NCBI GenBank assembly: GCA_034440635.1
Contig: JAOTON010000330.1
Span: forward strand, 354,001-418,000
Length of the DNA: 64,000 nt
Direction of reading: 5' to 3'
From: Lepas anatifera
Lineage: Eukaryota; Arthropoda; Thecostraca; Lepadidae
Each line of letters starts with the position of its first letter. The stretch's first letter is position 1. Made by a program: the position numbers and the translations under genes. Below, piece by piece: positions 22,624 through 35,582 of this stretch. Below the pieces are notes generated by a model that was not told where the DNA came from, did not search any database, and was given only the letters and a program-made list of their open reading frames with translations.

Positions 22624-22848
22624 CAGGTGGATGTGAATGGAAGTCAGATGGCTGAAAATGTCTGCAACAGACAGCAGCATTTGAGCCTATCTTCTGCCCA
22701 ATTCTCAGTTTCAACTTCCACTGCTTGGACAGCACCTTATCCTGAGGAAACTTGTGAAAGCTGGACTTGGACACTTTCTTCGGAAGGATACACACTGAGG
22801 AACGCAGCAGTTCTGATTGGATGTAATGGTTTTCCGTCTCTCCTCCAT
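22624..22848 (-). CDS. THAP zinc-finger domain exon, one apparent frameshift
   Basis: Begins with ATG at 22846-22848 (MEERRKTITSNQ) and shows the C2CH THAP pattern: NCCVPQC, then SFHKFPQDKVLSKQW, then AVCCRHFQPSDF. THAP domains bind DNA in host transcription factors and in P-element-like transposases. The frame must shift by one base near 22775-22777, where three A (minus strand) are present and four would keep the domain in frame. A donor-like CTG/GTAAGC follows at 22623, so this looks like a first coding exon. The next exon was not found. Host gene or transposon cannot be decided. Confidence 0.7.
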
Positions 22849-22849
22849 T

Positions 22850-24593
22850 TTCTTTGAACTTTCCAAGATTATAACAAACAAGAAAATAACGCCAGTCTTC
22901 AATATTCACGTCCACCCAACATGAACCACACTCTTTCACAGCAACGAGTTCACCACGACTGAAAATACATTGAAAACCTATGGCGTTCAAAAATGCGCCG
23001 GATATGAAGCAGCCACACCAGACGTCAGTCCGTCTCCTGGCGTTTCCAAAAATCCGCCAGGTGCCAACACTTTCGATGACCGAGGCCAATAGAGCACAAT
23101 GCAAAAAAGTGCGCCGGACTCGTCTACATAGTTGTTTAGGTTGTGGATTTGAACTTTGCGGTGAAGAAGATGTATATCACAGGAGCAAGGTAGAAATAGA
23201 GTAAGGAAACTAGGCCTGGGTCTGGTTGGAAGCGCATGCTCGATGCGCCCACGCGCGGCACTCGTTCTATTAATATTGCTGTTGCATTGCTCGGGCATTA
23301 TCATCGGTGATTTTTTTGTGTACCCTCGTCTTACTATCGTAACATCAGCAAGATCGTCATGAGCAAGGCAGGTTTCGAATTTTCATCTCAATCTACTGGT
23401 GAAAGTGAGACCAAGACGCCTGCACTTTCGAAACTTAAAGGTGTGTGGGGAGGCAGTCTACGTATTGCTGACAAGGAACTTCCTCCTCTAGGAACAAGAG
23501 CTTGGCGGTTCTGGGCTCTTGTTACCTTTCCCACATACTGTTTTCATATAATTCTAGCTATTAATTATTATAATTCCAGCCAAACTGGAAACAGTTTGGC
23601 TGAGGTCGGGAACCTTAAAAAAGTGGGGTCCGGAGTAGACTATTTCAACTGGGTATTGACTGGCCAATGCTCAAAATGAGTGATAGGGTTAGCATGATGA
23701 AATGATTTATCAAAAATTTTGTAACATCCCAATAAGGTAAGCATGTTCCAGGTGCCTACCTACCTTCCTGCAAGTAACACTCAAGTTTGTATTGATAGCT
23801 TAAATGTTTCAATGGACACAGTTGTAATTTTTACAGGCAGCATCTCATGCTGTGTGTAGGAAGTACCTGTATAGTAGGATGACGCCTTTTGCAACTTTTG
23901 TTTGAAAACACTGTTCCCAGGGTGTTTTCTGGTGCATTTTGGGCCGCTGATTTCGAAAATCACGTCAGAATTACAAATTTCTGAAATTTCGAGACTGCGC
24001 ATGATGAATGCAGATTTCTATAAACACAAAATTTCCAACATTTGGCAGAGCCAGTCCTAGATCGGTCTCAAAATCAGCAACCTTAGTCATATTTCTGTAT
24101 CTTTGATAGTTTGTTGCCACTTTAGAAATAAAATACTGGGTCAAACTCATCTACAATGTGCGCGGTAGAGTTTTCGATATATGCATGCTTTGTTTGTGGG
24201 ACCAATCGGAGCGCCACCTGTCGAAACGTTGTGAGACATTGATAGTACAATTTACCGGGCATTGTGTTGAGAAGAAAACAGGTAGAGTAAAACGAAGTAT
24301 CTGTTTCTAGAGTATCATTGTAAATTTATTAAAGATTTTGTAGAACATGCATCTGTGGGCTGTTGTCTTTACCATGGAGCGGGCTCGTCTAAGATTCCGG
24401 TCAGATTATCCTACATTTACGGAAGCTGCACCAACAGCTGCTCAGACTAAGCCGTCTTCATGCTTTCATTGGCGACAATTTTCTTTCCATAAATCTTCCT
24501 CTGAATGCACAGAATCCACTTCAAGACATATTGTGATTAAGTGCACCACGTTGTGTTGAGTCAGCTTTTGTTGAACGCATCACTTTCCCCAGT
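22850..24593. other. no gene recognised
   Basis: AT-rich sequence with short open frames only. I see no terminal repeats or tandem arrays. Confidence 0.4.
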
Positions 24594-26245
24594 TCACTCA
24601 CGGAGACGACTGAACGTTTTGCTTGTTATCTGCACTGGGCAGAACCGCCTGAACGCCTTCTTGTTGAAGCAGTAGCCGTCCTGACGAGCCGTGCCTTCGA
24701 CAGCGGAAGCTGCCTCTGTCGTTAGTCTTACTGCACGCTCAGTGGATTGCGTGTTGTTCGGCACGCTAGTGATTAGCGGTGTTGCCAAACACTCCTCCAG
24801 CTGGTTTTCATCCAGAAGTTTGGTGTACGGCGGCTCAATGTCAGCTGAGGTGGCAGCATCTCGGATGTCGGTCATATCAGTATAACATCTTGCACTGAAG
24901 TTTATGATAGGCTTTCGGAAGCGACGGACCGACTGCTGACCGCGGCGCCCGCGCGCCTCCTTGATCACACTAACAGCTTCTGCCCTGGTTGATTTACTTG
25001 GGTCACCCAGCATAGCCAGAAGGATGTTTTCTGGGTGAGCCATGTAAGCGTTTCTAGCGACACTTCCCTGCACCACCTTCAGGCTGCTATCCTTCAAACA
25101 CTCCCGCTGCCGGCGGACCTGCTCAGCCAGGTGGAGCGGGGCGTGCACCAGATCCCACTTGGACCTGATACCGACGACGCACGGCACATACACGCACACC
25201 ACGTAGGTGACCAGTGTCGACAGCGACGCAGTTGGTTGCGACACTGACATGTAGAACCTTAACAGGCGGCTCTGTGCTGTGTGCCACCTTGCCTGATGCA
25301 TCTTGCCATGCTTTCTGTCTGTCACAGCACTGGCTTCACCTGTGATTACCGCTACAGCACAGTCGTACACCAACTGAAAATCCGAGCTAAACGTGACACC
25401 ATTTTGGCAGTGTTGGGAAGTCATCGCACGTAACGACATTGAAGCGTGTGGCTGGCAGAAGGTGCACATCCGTCCTGATGGCCTCTCCTACTGGACCTGA
25501 CCACGCTGTTGGTCCGGCGGTGACGCCGTCGAGGTGGCAGAACAGAGCGCGATACTGCTTGGTGGAGCAGACACACCACTCGTCCGAGGCTACGGCCGAG
25601 GGTTTGCTCCAGCACTGCCATCCAGTCTCCTGCCAGCCCGTCACGTGGCTCGTTCCGTCTCCGCCAACGATCGCAACTCCCTCAATATCAATCCAGCGCT
25701 CCTGGAGGAATTCTACGAGCTGCCGTGCGACCTCAGCACCAGTATGCTTACCCCCACATGTGAAATGCCCGATGTGGACATCGCCTGGGTGCATGTTTAC
25801 CGTGGTATTATTAACTTTGCCGCGCCGAGTTTCATCATCACGGCCATCGCAGAAAACTGCAATACAGGAAGCAGCGTTGTGTTTGACCTCACCTATCTTG
25901 TCCTACGTGTTCTTGTCCAGCACGTTCTGTACCCTCTTTTTCGTAACCATATCCTCGCCGACGGCAGCTGCAAATGTAGATAGCACCTTCGAAGCTTTAC
26001 GGGACCCAATATCAGATGCGTCTACTGCCTCGGCCACGCGAGACAAATCGACTCTACGTTTGGGTGCACGTCTGGGCAAGGTGTAGTCCGGATCATCAAA
26101 TGAGCAGGACTCAATGTCGGAAAAATGGAGCGAGGACGAGGAGCTAGCCGTTTGTTCGAAAGTGGTGGAGCTGGCGCTGGCTTCAAAGGAGGCATCGCAG
26201 GAGGTAGAGGCCGAGGACTGTGTTGGAGGCTGCGGAGAGCAGTGT
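24594..26245 (-). pseudogene. uncharacterised multi-copy protein family (arthropod-type orphan), broken exon
   Basis: I do not know the function. The minus-strand exon begins after a textbook acceptor, CTTTTCTTTTCTGTTGGCAG, ending at 26246. An acidic Ser-rich part (CSFDDPDYTLPRRAPKRRVD) is followed by KKRVQNVLDKNT, an in-frame TAG, VFCDGRDDETR, HIGHFTCGGKHTGAEVARQL, VAIVGGDGT, FCHLDGVTAGPTAWSGPVGE and, after two frameshifts around 25.45-25.62 kb, HPENILLAMLGD and STERAVRLTTEAASAV. The order and phrases match a family I recall as multi-copy in arthropods, without a named domain. The lesions suggest a pseudogene; the spliced acceptor argues against a processed copy. Confidence 0.6.
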
Positions 26246-26246
26246 C

Positions 26247-27099
26247 TGCCAACAGAAAAGAAAAGTATTATAATAACGCCGCATTTGGGGAAAAGGTTTG
26301 ATTCGGGGCAGGTTAGGGCAAAAATAAATCCAAGTGGATATGATGATTATAAGACGGACAGGTCGAATTCAAAGGATCAGATAGCGGATAGAAAACCGCT
26401 CAATTGTTGCATGGGCCAATCTATTAAGCATAGGCAACTAAACCATTTTATGCCGGATTCCATCTACAATTAAAATCAAGTTTCCAACCTGCGGATCCTG
26501 GCTGGGTCGGCAGAGCGGGATCTGATACCGGCAACGGCACTGCTGGCAGACAAGGCCGAAGTCGGGCACCGGCTTTTTTTAAATCAGCGGCACAAAATGC
26601 AACAGAAAACACCCTGGGAGCAGATTTTTTCAAACAAAAGCTGCAAAAGGGTCACCGTACTGTATAGTCAAATTTGCCTTTGTCTTTCACTCACTATATA
26701 TCATCAAGCTGAAACCTGGCAAACTTTTAAACCGGCCAGATTAATTCTATAATCTGGAAATATAAACTTAACGTTGCAATTGAACAATATGTTTAAAATA
26801 AATTAATGATTCACTATTTCTCTTGTCAGGACGACACATTTTATCTACCTATGTATAATTTTACAGTTATTAGGGGATTTGAAATTTTTGTGGTGTTAGA
26901 ATTTGTTTTAGACTACCTTTGCCATGCTTGGATCAAAATGAAATTTCGAAAAAATATGATCCAATTTTTTTCATTTCTTATCAAGTCTTGATTTCAAGCA
27001 CAGATTTTAAATGAAAATGTCAGAAAACATATAATAACAAACTCTGAAAGCAATTGATCGTAAACTATGAGAGATATTGGGTTATACCTTGAAGCATTT
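26247..27099. other. no gene recognised; probably intron or upstream sequence
   Basis: AT-rich, with no supported feature besides the intron end adjoining the acceptor at 26246. Confidence 0.35.
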
Positions 27100-27306
27100 A
27101 CGAGTGCGTCAGTCTGGCCTTGACCGCGGCCGCGCGCGGACGTTCCCTCCGGCGCTCGGTGACCTCGATATGAGGCAGTAGCCGGTCGCTGAGGCCGGGT
27201 GGCGCAGCCGCTCAGTGAATGTATAGTGCGTGTTATGTGAGTGCACAGAGCCAAGTTAAGCTGTTTTGAGGATTTTGTGAGCTTTTCTGGAGGGACAATT
27301 TTCGGT

Positions 27307-28659
27307 ATGTCGACCGCCGGCGACACCGATTCGGTCTTTAGTGACGCGGAATGTGGACAGACAGACGACACTTCCCGGCGCAAAAGGGAAAGGCAGCAGT
27401 CTATCACCGAGCTGATTTCTTCGTATGAGAAAAGACAGAAGAAAGGAAAATCTCCTAAAGGTAAATCCCCAACAGGGAAAGCTGATCTGCCGGTGGAAAT
27501 ACTCTCTTACATAAAAGAGATTATTGAAGCCACGATCGAATCGTCCATGGAAGGTCACATGCGTAGGCTTGAAAAAGTGATGAAAACAAAACAAGAGTCC
27601 CAGAAGAAACGGATCGAGTTACTGGAGGGAGAATCTTTCGAGAAAACAGAAAAAATAGACAGCCTCCAGCAAAACTTAAGTGAGGCGAAGCAGCGCATCA
27701 CTGTGTTGGAAGACCAGGTTGACGCAATGGAGCGCCACCAGAGAGGAGTTAACCTGGTAGTTAGTTGCCGGCGGCTGGGGAAACAACGCGTGGACGAGGA
27801 TATCCGCGGAGAGCTCGTCAAACTCCTGAGGGAGAGTTTCCCGCACATCCCGCTCACAAGAGACAGCTTCTCGGCGGCTCACAGGCTCCCTGGTGACGGC
27901 GTGGTCATCTGTGCCTTCAGGGACCGAGACCTCAGAGACCAATTTTACCAGGAGCGGTTGAGCCTGAGGAGAGTGTCGACTCCACATGACCATCGCATTT
28001 ACATCAGCGAGTCTTTGACACCTAAGAACAGATAAATATTGGGTGAGCTCCTCACAATGAGGAGAAAGCAGCGAGTGTGGACAGTGTTCACGAACAGCGG
28101 AATCCCGGGGTATAAACTCACCAGAGACTCTCCTTCGATGCGAGTGACCTCCCTACAACAGGTCCGGGACCTGTGGCGTAAGCTCAGGGAGGCGCGCGAG
28201 ACCGCCCATTCTCTTGCGCCTGGCAGCGCCCCTGTGCCTCCTGTCCAGAGCAGAGTCCAGTCGGCGGACTTTCCAGCGCCGGCACGACCTCGATCAGCTG
28301 ACCACGGACAGAGGCGGCCTCAGTTGCGGGGTAATCCTCAGTTGGCGGACAACGGCGTTTCCCGAGCAGAATCATCGACCATGGGCGAAGTAGCTTCGCG
28401 AAATGGAACACAGCAACCGACAGCTAGCAGAGGTGGCGCCACTTCCCTCGTTTCTACTGGTGTGTCGGACAACAGTCTGGCCCCCTCACCTTCTCCTGCT
28501 GGCGGCGCGACTGCCGCTGGCAACCGAGTGGTGACATCACGCGTGTGCAGTGTGACCGCTGCGGGGAGCGACCCCGTGCCGGCGCAGGCAGTGAGTGACC
28601 CCGAGGTTGGGGAAGCGGGAGTGCCGGATGTGGCGAAGTCTCTTGCCAGTGGTCATTAG
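27307..28659 (+). pseudogene. L1/Tx1-like ORF1 protein, one internal stop
   Basis: Starts MSTAGDTDSVFSDAECGQTD. A basic linker (KRQKKGKSPKGKSP) is followed by a coiled coil (KVMKTKQESQKKRIELLEGE to VLEDQVDAMERHQRG) and an RRM-like core (NLVVSCRRLG, SAAHRLPGDGVVICAFRDR, HRIYISESLTPKNR). An in-frame TAA at 28033-28035 interrupts it; the same frame continues at once with ILGELLTMRRKQRVWTVFTN and a Pro/Ser-rich tail to the stop at 28657-28659. Removal of that single codon difference would give about 450 residues. It would bind element RNA and form trimers in intact L1 relatives. Confidence 0.8.
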
Positions 28660-29324
28660 CGCGGAATTGGATGCCACCTCCCGTGTGCTTGTGCGTGATA
28701 TATATATATATTTTCTCTTTGGTATCCGTGACCAAACTCAACCAAAGGCATCTCCACCTGAGTGCAACCGAACTCTTCGTCGCCAATTGGATGATCGCCA
28801 AGTACGGAACTTCTCCAAAGGTATTGTCTGAAGTGAGAATTGGATTAGCCTTCAGTTGTTATAGGTGTGTAATCGAGCCGTTTAATACGATGTTTTGCGT
28901 GCTTTTTGAATCAAATGTATTTCTGGATTAGTGAGTTTAACAAACGTAGGTATCTTGAGGGAATTTTTTGCGCATGTTCATTTTATTGTGACAGCAGTGA
29001 AATGAAAAGAGTTGGTGTTATTATATTGCGGCTGCGCATCCCAGCCGTGCCAGGGCCTCTTATGTGTGTTGGCTTCATTTCGTGTACCAGCGGTTTTTTG
29101 CTCTTTATTTTCTTGTATACTTTGTCTCTTATGTTTGATATCAGCCTTTGTTGCGCAGCACGGTCCGTAACAGACACGAAACGCTTCAGACACATGGGCC
29201 ACAGTTGCAGTAGCCAAAAGTCACTTAATCACAATAGAACAAGTGCAGATCCTTTGAAAGTCCTTAGGGGCTCTATTCAGATGTTCGCAATTACAATGGT
29301 CGACTTAACTACAACTTTGTCCTG
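28660..29324 (+). other. inter-ORF spacer of the L1/Tx1-like LINE
   Basis: Contains a short (TA)n at 28699-28712 and no supported gene. An open frame at 28906-29325 is hydrophobic and AT-rich, and I see no reason to call it coding. Confidence 0.4.
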
Positions 29325-32300
29325 ATGAGTTTTTCTGCTCCTAACAATCCAACGCTCTCATTGGCCTCGATTAATGTTAATGGTCTCCGTGCACAATTTG
29401 TATGTGGGATACCAAAACGACGCAAAATATTCACCTGGCTAAAGCACCTTAAATTTGATGTGATTTTGCTGCAAGAAACCCACTCGTCATATACAGACAG
29501 TCATATTTGGATTAATGAATGGGGAGGCCTTGGATACTTCGCTCATGGGGACAATAAAAGCAGAGGTGTAGGAATTTTGCTGCGACCAAACTCGGGACTC
29601 ACTATGAGTAAAGTTTTTTTCAGATCCACAGGGTAGGTATTTGACGTTAGAGTTGGATTATAATGGAAGTAGTGTCACGATTGGGAATTTTTATGGCCCA
29701 AACACAGACAATACGAGAGCGATAGATGATTTTCTCACTAAAATTTATGAGTACGACAATACATTTATCATACTAGGGGGGATTTCAACTTTTGCTTAGA
29801 TATCACAAAAGATATGGAAAGTTCAGCACGCCGAGTTTCAAATCACGAAAAATCAAAGCAAGCTTTAAAAACATACATGGTTGAAAATGACCTTATTGAT
29901 CTGTGGCGAGAGCTCAACCCACGAAAGAGGTTATACACGTGCTTGCGTTTGAATCCGCCGAGTAAATCCCGGATTGACTTCTTTTTGACAAGCAGAGGTG
30001 TACTGTTTACCCAGAAGAGCCCTCAAGCAAGCATACGAGACGGCTATTTATCCGATCACAGGATGGTAACCGTTTCAGTACACGTACCTATCATTGGCCA
30101 GGGTAGGTCTTTTTGGAAATTTAATAACGATCTCCTTAAAGATGAAAACTTCGTAGCAATGGTCAGACGGAAAATAAAAGAGATCATACTAGATAACCAG
30201 AATAGTATAGCATCTAAAGTAACTTTATTTGAAACGCTACTTTGTGTTTTAAGGGGTCATGTTATACAATTTGCATCATACAAAAAGCGTAAATCACGTG
30301 AGAATCTTGAAAAGTTGGAACGAGACATTTTGAATTTGCAGGACAATCCAGATTCAGATGCTCGAGAAATCGAAGCCCTCGTAGAGCAAAGGGATACACT
30401 TATACACGAAATAACCAGCAAAAGAATGTTCCAATCTAGGGCACGTTGGCGAGAATTGGCGGAGACGGGAAGCAAATATTTCCACGAATTGCAAAAGCGA
30501 AATAAACGTAGGAACATTTGCACGGCACTTTTTGTCAAGGATAAGGGGAAAGATGGTCAAGAAGTAGTGACTAACAACACCGACGATATGCTTGAAGAGG
30601 GACGGGAATTTTTCGAGGAATTGTATAGGCAAAGGTCGGTAGCCGTGGCTCCAGATTCATTCATAGCGAGCCTCCCCCGTTTGTCCCGGGAGGACACAGA
30701 GCACTGCAACAGTCCTTTAGACATTGATGAAGTTAGGCGAGCAGTTTTCTCAACCCGTAATAATACGTCACCCGGGCCCTCTGGTTATACCGGTGAGTTT
30801 TATAAGTTTTTTTGGCCAGAACTAAATCAGTTAATACACCTTGCTATTTGCGAAATATTTGAATCCAGAAACATGCCCGTCAATATAAAACGTAGCATCA
30901 CAATCTTGATTCCGAAGAAAGGAAAAGATAGCCGGATGTTAAGTAACTTACGACCGATAAGTCTTTTAAATACCTTCTATAAAATTATCACTAAGTGTCT
31001 TGCCCTTCGGTTAGCTAATGTTATCAATCATCTCATTAACAACGACCAGACTGGCTTTATTAAGGGTCGCTTTATAGGGGAAAATATAAGACTCTTGCTT
31101 GATCTAAAAGCATATTGTATTTCCCATAATTATTCAGCCCTCCTCCTTGCTTGCGACGTAAAGAAAGCGTATGATTGCGTTGATTGGCAGTATATGAAAC
31201 ACGTACTTTCAGCAGCTGGGTTAGGAAACAATTTTCTCAGATGGATCGACGTGTTGTACGATAGAAATACCCAGTCTCCAACCACAGCGGCGGTGCAGAT
31301 TAACGGGAAAATATCACGATTATAAGATAGAGCGGGGCCTTAGGCAAGGCTGCCCCTTAAGCTGCCTTCTATTTTTGATCGTATTTGAACCCCTTCTGGA
31401 GCGGATCAGAAGATGTGAGGCTATAAAGGGGGTTAATATCAATAATACTGATATCAAGATCACGAGTTTCGCGGACGATGTTACCGTGATAATGAACGGC
31501 AGCTCACAGTCAATGTTAGCATGCTTAACTATTTTTGAAGATTTTAAAACGGTATCTGGCTTGGAACTAAATGTATCAAAGACTCAAGCGCTATGGATAG
31601 GTCATGCTGCGAGTTCTAAACAGCCGATATGCACCGATTTTAACATTCAGTGGCCAAAGGGCTGTATTGAAATACTGGGGGTTAAAATACCAAATGATCC
31701 AGAAGTGAATATCTCCAGCCTAAATTACGACGCCAAATTTGAAAATATTATTGCTCGACTCACTCCATGGGCCGGAAGAGGCTTAACTCCCTTTGGGCGT
31801 ATATACTTGATAAAATCCGAACTGCTTTCACAGCTGATTTATCTCATGACAGTTCTTCCTTCTCCGAGCTTAGAGTTTGTTAAGAAGTTGGAGAGTGCCT
31901 TCTTCAAATTTATTTGGGGCGGCAAGAAAGATCGAATAAAGCGGGCAACTCTTAAAGCGAAATATAAGGATGGTGGGCTACAGGTCCCGGATGTTATATC
32001 TCAGTCGAACAGCCTAAAGATTGCGTGGGTTAGGAAATATATGGATGTAGAGAATAAGGCCAAGTGGAAGGATATAATGAAAGAAAAACTTCACCTAGGA
32101 AGAGACACCACTGTTTTTCATTGTGATAGCAACCCTGATACGATAAAGAAGTGGCTAAAAAGCAAATTTTGGGAGGAGGCATGTTCAGCGTGGATGGTTA
32201 TTAAGAAAGCAGAGGAAAATAGCGCAGGTAATATCCTTGCGAAAGTTATATGGGGCAATAGAGATATTAAAGCCGAAAGCAACCAATCAATTAGTAGACA

Positions 32301-33134
32301 ACTCCTAATTACTAAGGGACTATTAAGAATTGCTGATCTCTACAACGTTTCAGAGAGAAAACTTTTAACAGCAAATGAAATTGCGAGGAAATATAGTATT
32401 CACCCCATCTTAGCGCTCTCAATCCTGAGAGCTATTCCGGATGAGTGGAAACAACGTATATCAAGGGAAAAACCAGCAGAGCTAGTGGATCCCGAATGTT
32501 TCAACACCCTGAGAAGCTCATCAAAAACGGCGAAATGGACGTATTGGATACTAGAAGAAAACGCACATCCCTTGGTTACTGAGAAATGCCACGAAAATGG
32601 AAATTAGAGCTTTACCCAACGTTATCGCCCCAGATGCAGTGGTCTTCTGTATACACACGACTCAAACGATCGACAAGGGACGTAAATCTCAGGTGGATAC
32701 AGTATAGGATAATAAAACGTATTCTATCAACGCAAAGACTACTCTACCTTTTTGGAATCACTGAGAGTGATAAATGTAAGAAATGTCCCATGTACTCAGA
32801 AACCATAATTCACAAATTGTATTCGTGTCCTTCCGTAAGAACTCTGTGGCTCGGAGTAAGAGGTTTATTGGGAACACAAATTAATATCACAGGCAAGGAC
32901 GTAATTTTAGGCATTCGTAAAAGCAGCTTAAATGAGGAATGTTGGATCAACACTACAATCATGCTTACCAATCAATTCATCTGGAAATATAGAGATCGTC
33001 AGGAGTGCTTAACTCTCGAAAACCTGAAATTTCACATTTGCGACTATCTAAAAGTTGAACACTACATTGCTAAAATTAATGATACCGAAAGTCAGTTTGT
33101 GGACAGATGGGGATCGTTGATTCAACGCTTATAA
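29325..33134 (+). pseudogene. L1/Tx1-like ORF2: endonuclease and reverse transcriptase, four frameshifts
   Basis: Endonuclease: SLASINVNGLRAQF, VILLQETHSS, GPNTDN, ILGG/DFNF and YLSDHRMV. Reverse transcriptase: TSPGPSGYTGEFYKFFWPEL, LRPISLLNTFYKI, DQTGFIKGRF, CDVKKAYDCVDW (catalytic Asp), GLRQGCPLS and the catalytic SFADDVTV. Downstream SGLELNVSKTQALW, FIWGGKKDRIKR and a CKKCP...HKLYSCP zinc-binding motif complete it. Lesions: an extra T at 29634, one G short in the G run 29776-29781 (the pair restores the frame), one shift near 31326-31340 and one near 32590. Together with the ORF1 stop this predicts an inactive copy unless the indels are sequencing errors. Confidence 0.87.
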
Positions 33135-33500
33135 CACCACCACTTACGCACACTCGAGACCACACCATGTATGTATGCACCTGTGTCCGTCCTCCGAGCG
33201 GACCATGCCAGCGCTCTCTCACCGGTGTGTCTCTGATGACGGCGGCGCGCGGCGGGAGGCGACCGCGCACTAAATCTGTCTGTGTACAGTGGTGTGGCCA
33301 CTGCGATGGATGTGGTCGGGAATGGGGAGGGTTTTGTGGCGTGTCACCGGAGTGAAGGGCCCGCTGGGGCCGTGGTTACTAGTGTGAAGTGTTCGCCTCT
33401 TTATTACTGTTACGCATAGGTGTTTTCTTCCTTGGGTGAGCCCGGGCGCTCTCGGTTGACATTGTATTCTCTCAGCGACTCACTTTATCGTGCAGGCCTT

Positions 33501-34834
33501 ACTGCAATTCAGTGTTGATGCAGCATGACTTCAGTTTAAGGAGCATTAACGCTTATTTTTGTGTAGATTGGGTCTAATCCGCGGCCTCGGAAATGCGATA
33601 CTTCGGATTTCGAAATGGTTTGAAGTGATCTATGGTTGATAAAGGATATGTTCAATTGTGAAAAACGTTGAGTCTACCTTGTCTCTTGGCTGGGTTTTTG
33701 TGTGTCTATCTTTGGTAATTTTGGAGCTATAGTGAACATAGCAATGGCTGTGCCCAAATGTGTCTGAATAGCTGTGCTGAAAAATACACGGTGTGAAAAA
33801 AATTACGAGTGCGTCAAACATTGATATGCCCATAACTTTTGAAATTGCCAACAGATTTCAATTTCTTTTGATGGAATCAGTGTCCCAGGTTACTTAAGTA
33901 TATGTTTATAGAAAAAATACATTTTAACCCCCAAAATTTTTAGAGTATTATAAAATTTTGGATTTTTTTTACAATTTAAAAAAATATTTCTATGGTCTGA
34001 AGACCATCTAAACTAATTCTGAATAATATCTCCTATTAAATACTATATTTATATTACCTGAATGTGAAAAATAAAGGCCATGTGCTCAGATTTCTGCTCC
34101 AAAAGCTATGATTGCCTCTGGGGAACATTCCTTTCATCTCGGGGCATCAACTGGTCTGCGTTGAGGAACTAAATTACTTTTTCTGACCTCTGGGTAAATC
34201 AAAGTTTCGTCACAAAATATAATAGAACTATTGCATAGTACCCGTTTTAACAGCATTTTCGAAGTTATTCGAGTCAAGTATGTTCATGGAATGTTAAACT
34301 ACAAACGCCTGCAGTCGGTGGCTGTTTGGCTGCTTTTGGATGTTTCCTCAAACAAAATAACAAGGAGCCGTACGCTCTCGTTGTGGCTTCTCCGCGTGCA
34401 TTTTTACTGTTTTCACGGCAGCATTTATGATATTAGGGTAGATTGGGTTATCACGCATACGGGAGAATTTGTATGTACCGATCCTGCGTGGACGGAAATA
34501 CTTTATTTGTTCTGCAAGTTCTTTCATAGTTTGTCTACATTGGGATAGAAATTTGGGACTCTAAAACTCACTGGGATACAAATTTGGGACTCTAAAACTA
34601 CGCGAAGTGTTCGAATTTTTCCAGACCGTGTAAAAAGGCGTTTTACCCTAATAGCGGGGAAAAACATCCTCGCCCCGGGGAAAAGGCCGTCATATAAAAC
34701 TCAGCGTATATTATATCTCTTCACATGAACAGATAGAAAATTATTGTAATTACGCTGTAAGATAATGTTGTGACAAAGTTGGCAGGTCCGGATTCAAGGG
34801 ATTAAAGCGTGACAGCAAAACATAAACAGGTAGG
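33501..34834. other. no gene recognised
   Basis: AT-rich; short open frames only. Confidence 0.35.
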
Positions 34835-35010
34835 CTAGGGTGGGGTGGTAAATACCAAAGTCCAAATTGAGCTAAAAAACCCAAACCTAATACTAGGGAC
34901 AAAAAGAAACAATTCGCCGAAAGTACTGGGTACTTTTGAGCAAAAAAAGTCCGGCCACGGTATCATTATTTTTCCGCAATTTACTGAATATAGCCTGTAC
35001 TACAGCCGAG
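34835..35010 (+). repeat. dispersed repeat R1, copy 1
   Basis: Shares about 150 bp, including 'aatactagggacaaaaa', 'attcgccgaaa' and 'aaagtccggccacgg', with 46600-46945, which is in the opposite orientation and contains a SINE. No coding capacity or terminal repeats identified. Confidence 0.7.
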
Positions 35011-35582
35011 CCGACACTTGTCAAAGTCCTGTGTTTGATTTTGTACTTCTGTTTGCAATTAAGCACCACAACATTTTATAACGTCTGAGGACATAAAGTG
35101 ACCATCTCTACTGTCTCGCCATCCTCCTGGTTCCTAAGCTCATCTGCTTCAGAGTCACCTGGAAGGTGTTGTATTCGATGGTGGACCTGTGGTTTCTCCG
35201 GCCCAGCAGAGACTTCAGAGCCTCGCCGAATTCCCGGGGTGTCTTCTGTCTCCTTTTACCACTCTCAGAGACTGTGGTTTGGATCCTAAATATCGGATCA
35301 GTCATGGGGGAAGTATGGAGAAGTCTCGGGCATGCTGCAATTCAACCTTTATCCTCTTGATCCTCTGTTCGTCTCCCACATCTTCCTTGGCGAGGTACTC
35401 TTCCACCTCTCGCTCATCCAGAAAGGGCCCCCCTTCTGACTTCAGGAAATCAAGAGTTCTCAGTCTTTTAATTTCCTTTTGCTTTGCAGCTTCCTGCTTC
35501 TCATGGGAACCCTTTGCCTGCTTCTCCTTCATGGTTTCACTCAATTTCAGCCTTAACTCATTCACCTTATCCAACTCCTTTA

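Larger units (their letters stand above)
27100..33500 (+). mobile_element. L1/Tx1-like non-LTR retrotransposon, near full length
   Basis: A GC-rich 5' leader (27100-27300) is followed by ORF1 (27307-28659), a 665-bp spacer and ORF2 (29325-33134), then a GC-rich 3' part to about 33.5 kb. Both ORFs are recognisable from end to end with few lesions, so the copy is fairly young. The L1/Tx1 assignment rests on the coiled-coil-plus-RRM-like ORF1 and ORF2 motifs such as GLRQGCPLS and WGGKKDRIKR. Exact ends and target duplication not found. Confidence 0.85.

Noticed and set aside
28906..29325. A hydrophobic plus-strand frame between LINE ORFs
   Set aside because: AT-rich composition, no family match, and position in the spacer; treated as non-coding.
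33107..33355. A GC-rich plus-strand frame just after ORF2
   Set aside because: Continues the LINE 3' region; no protein features.
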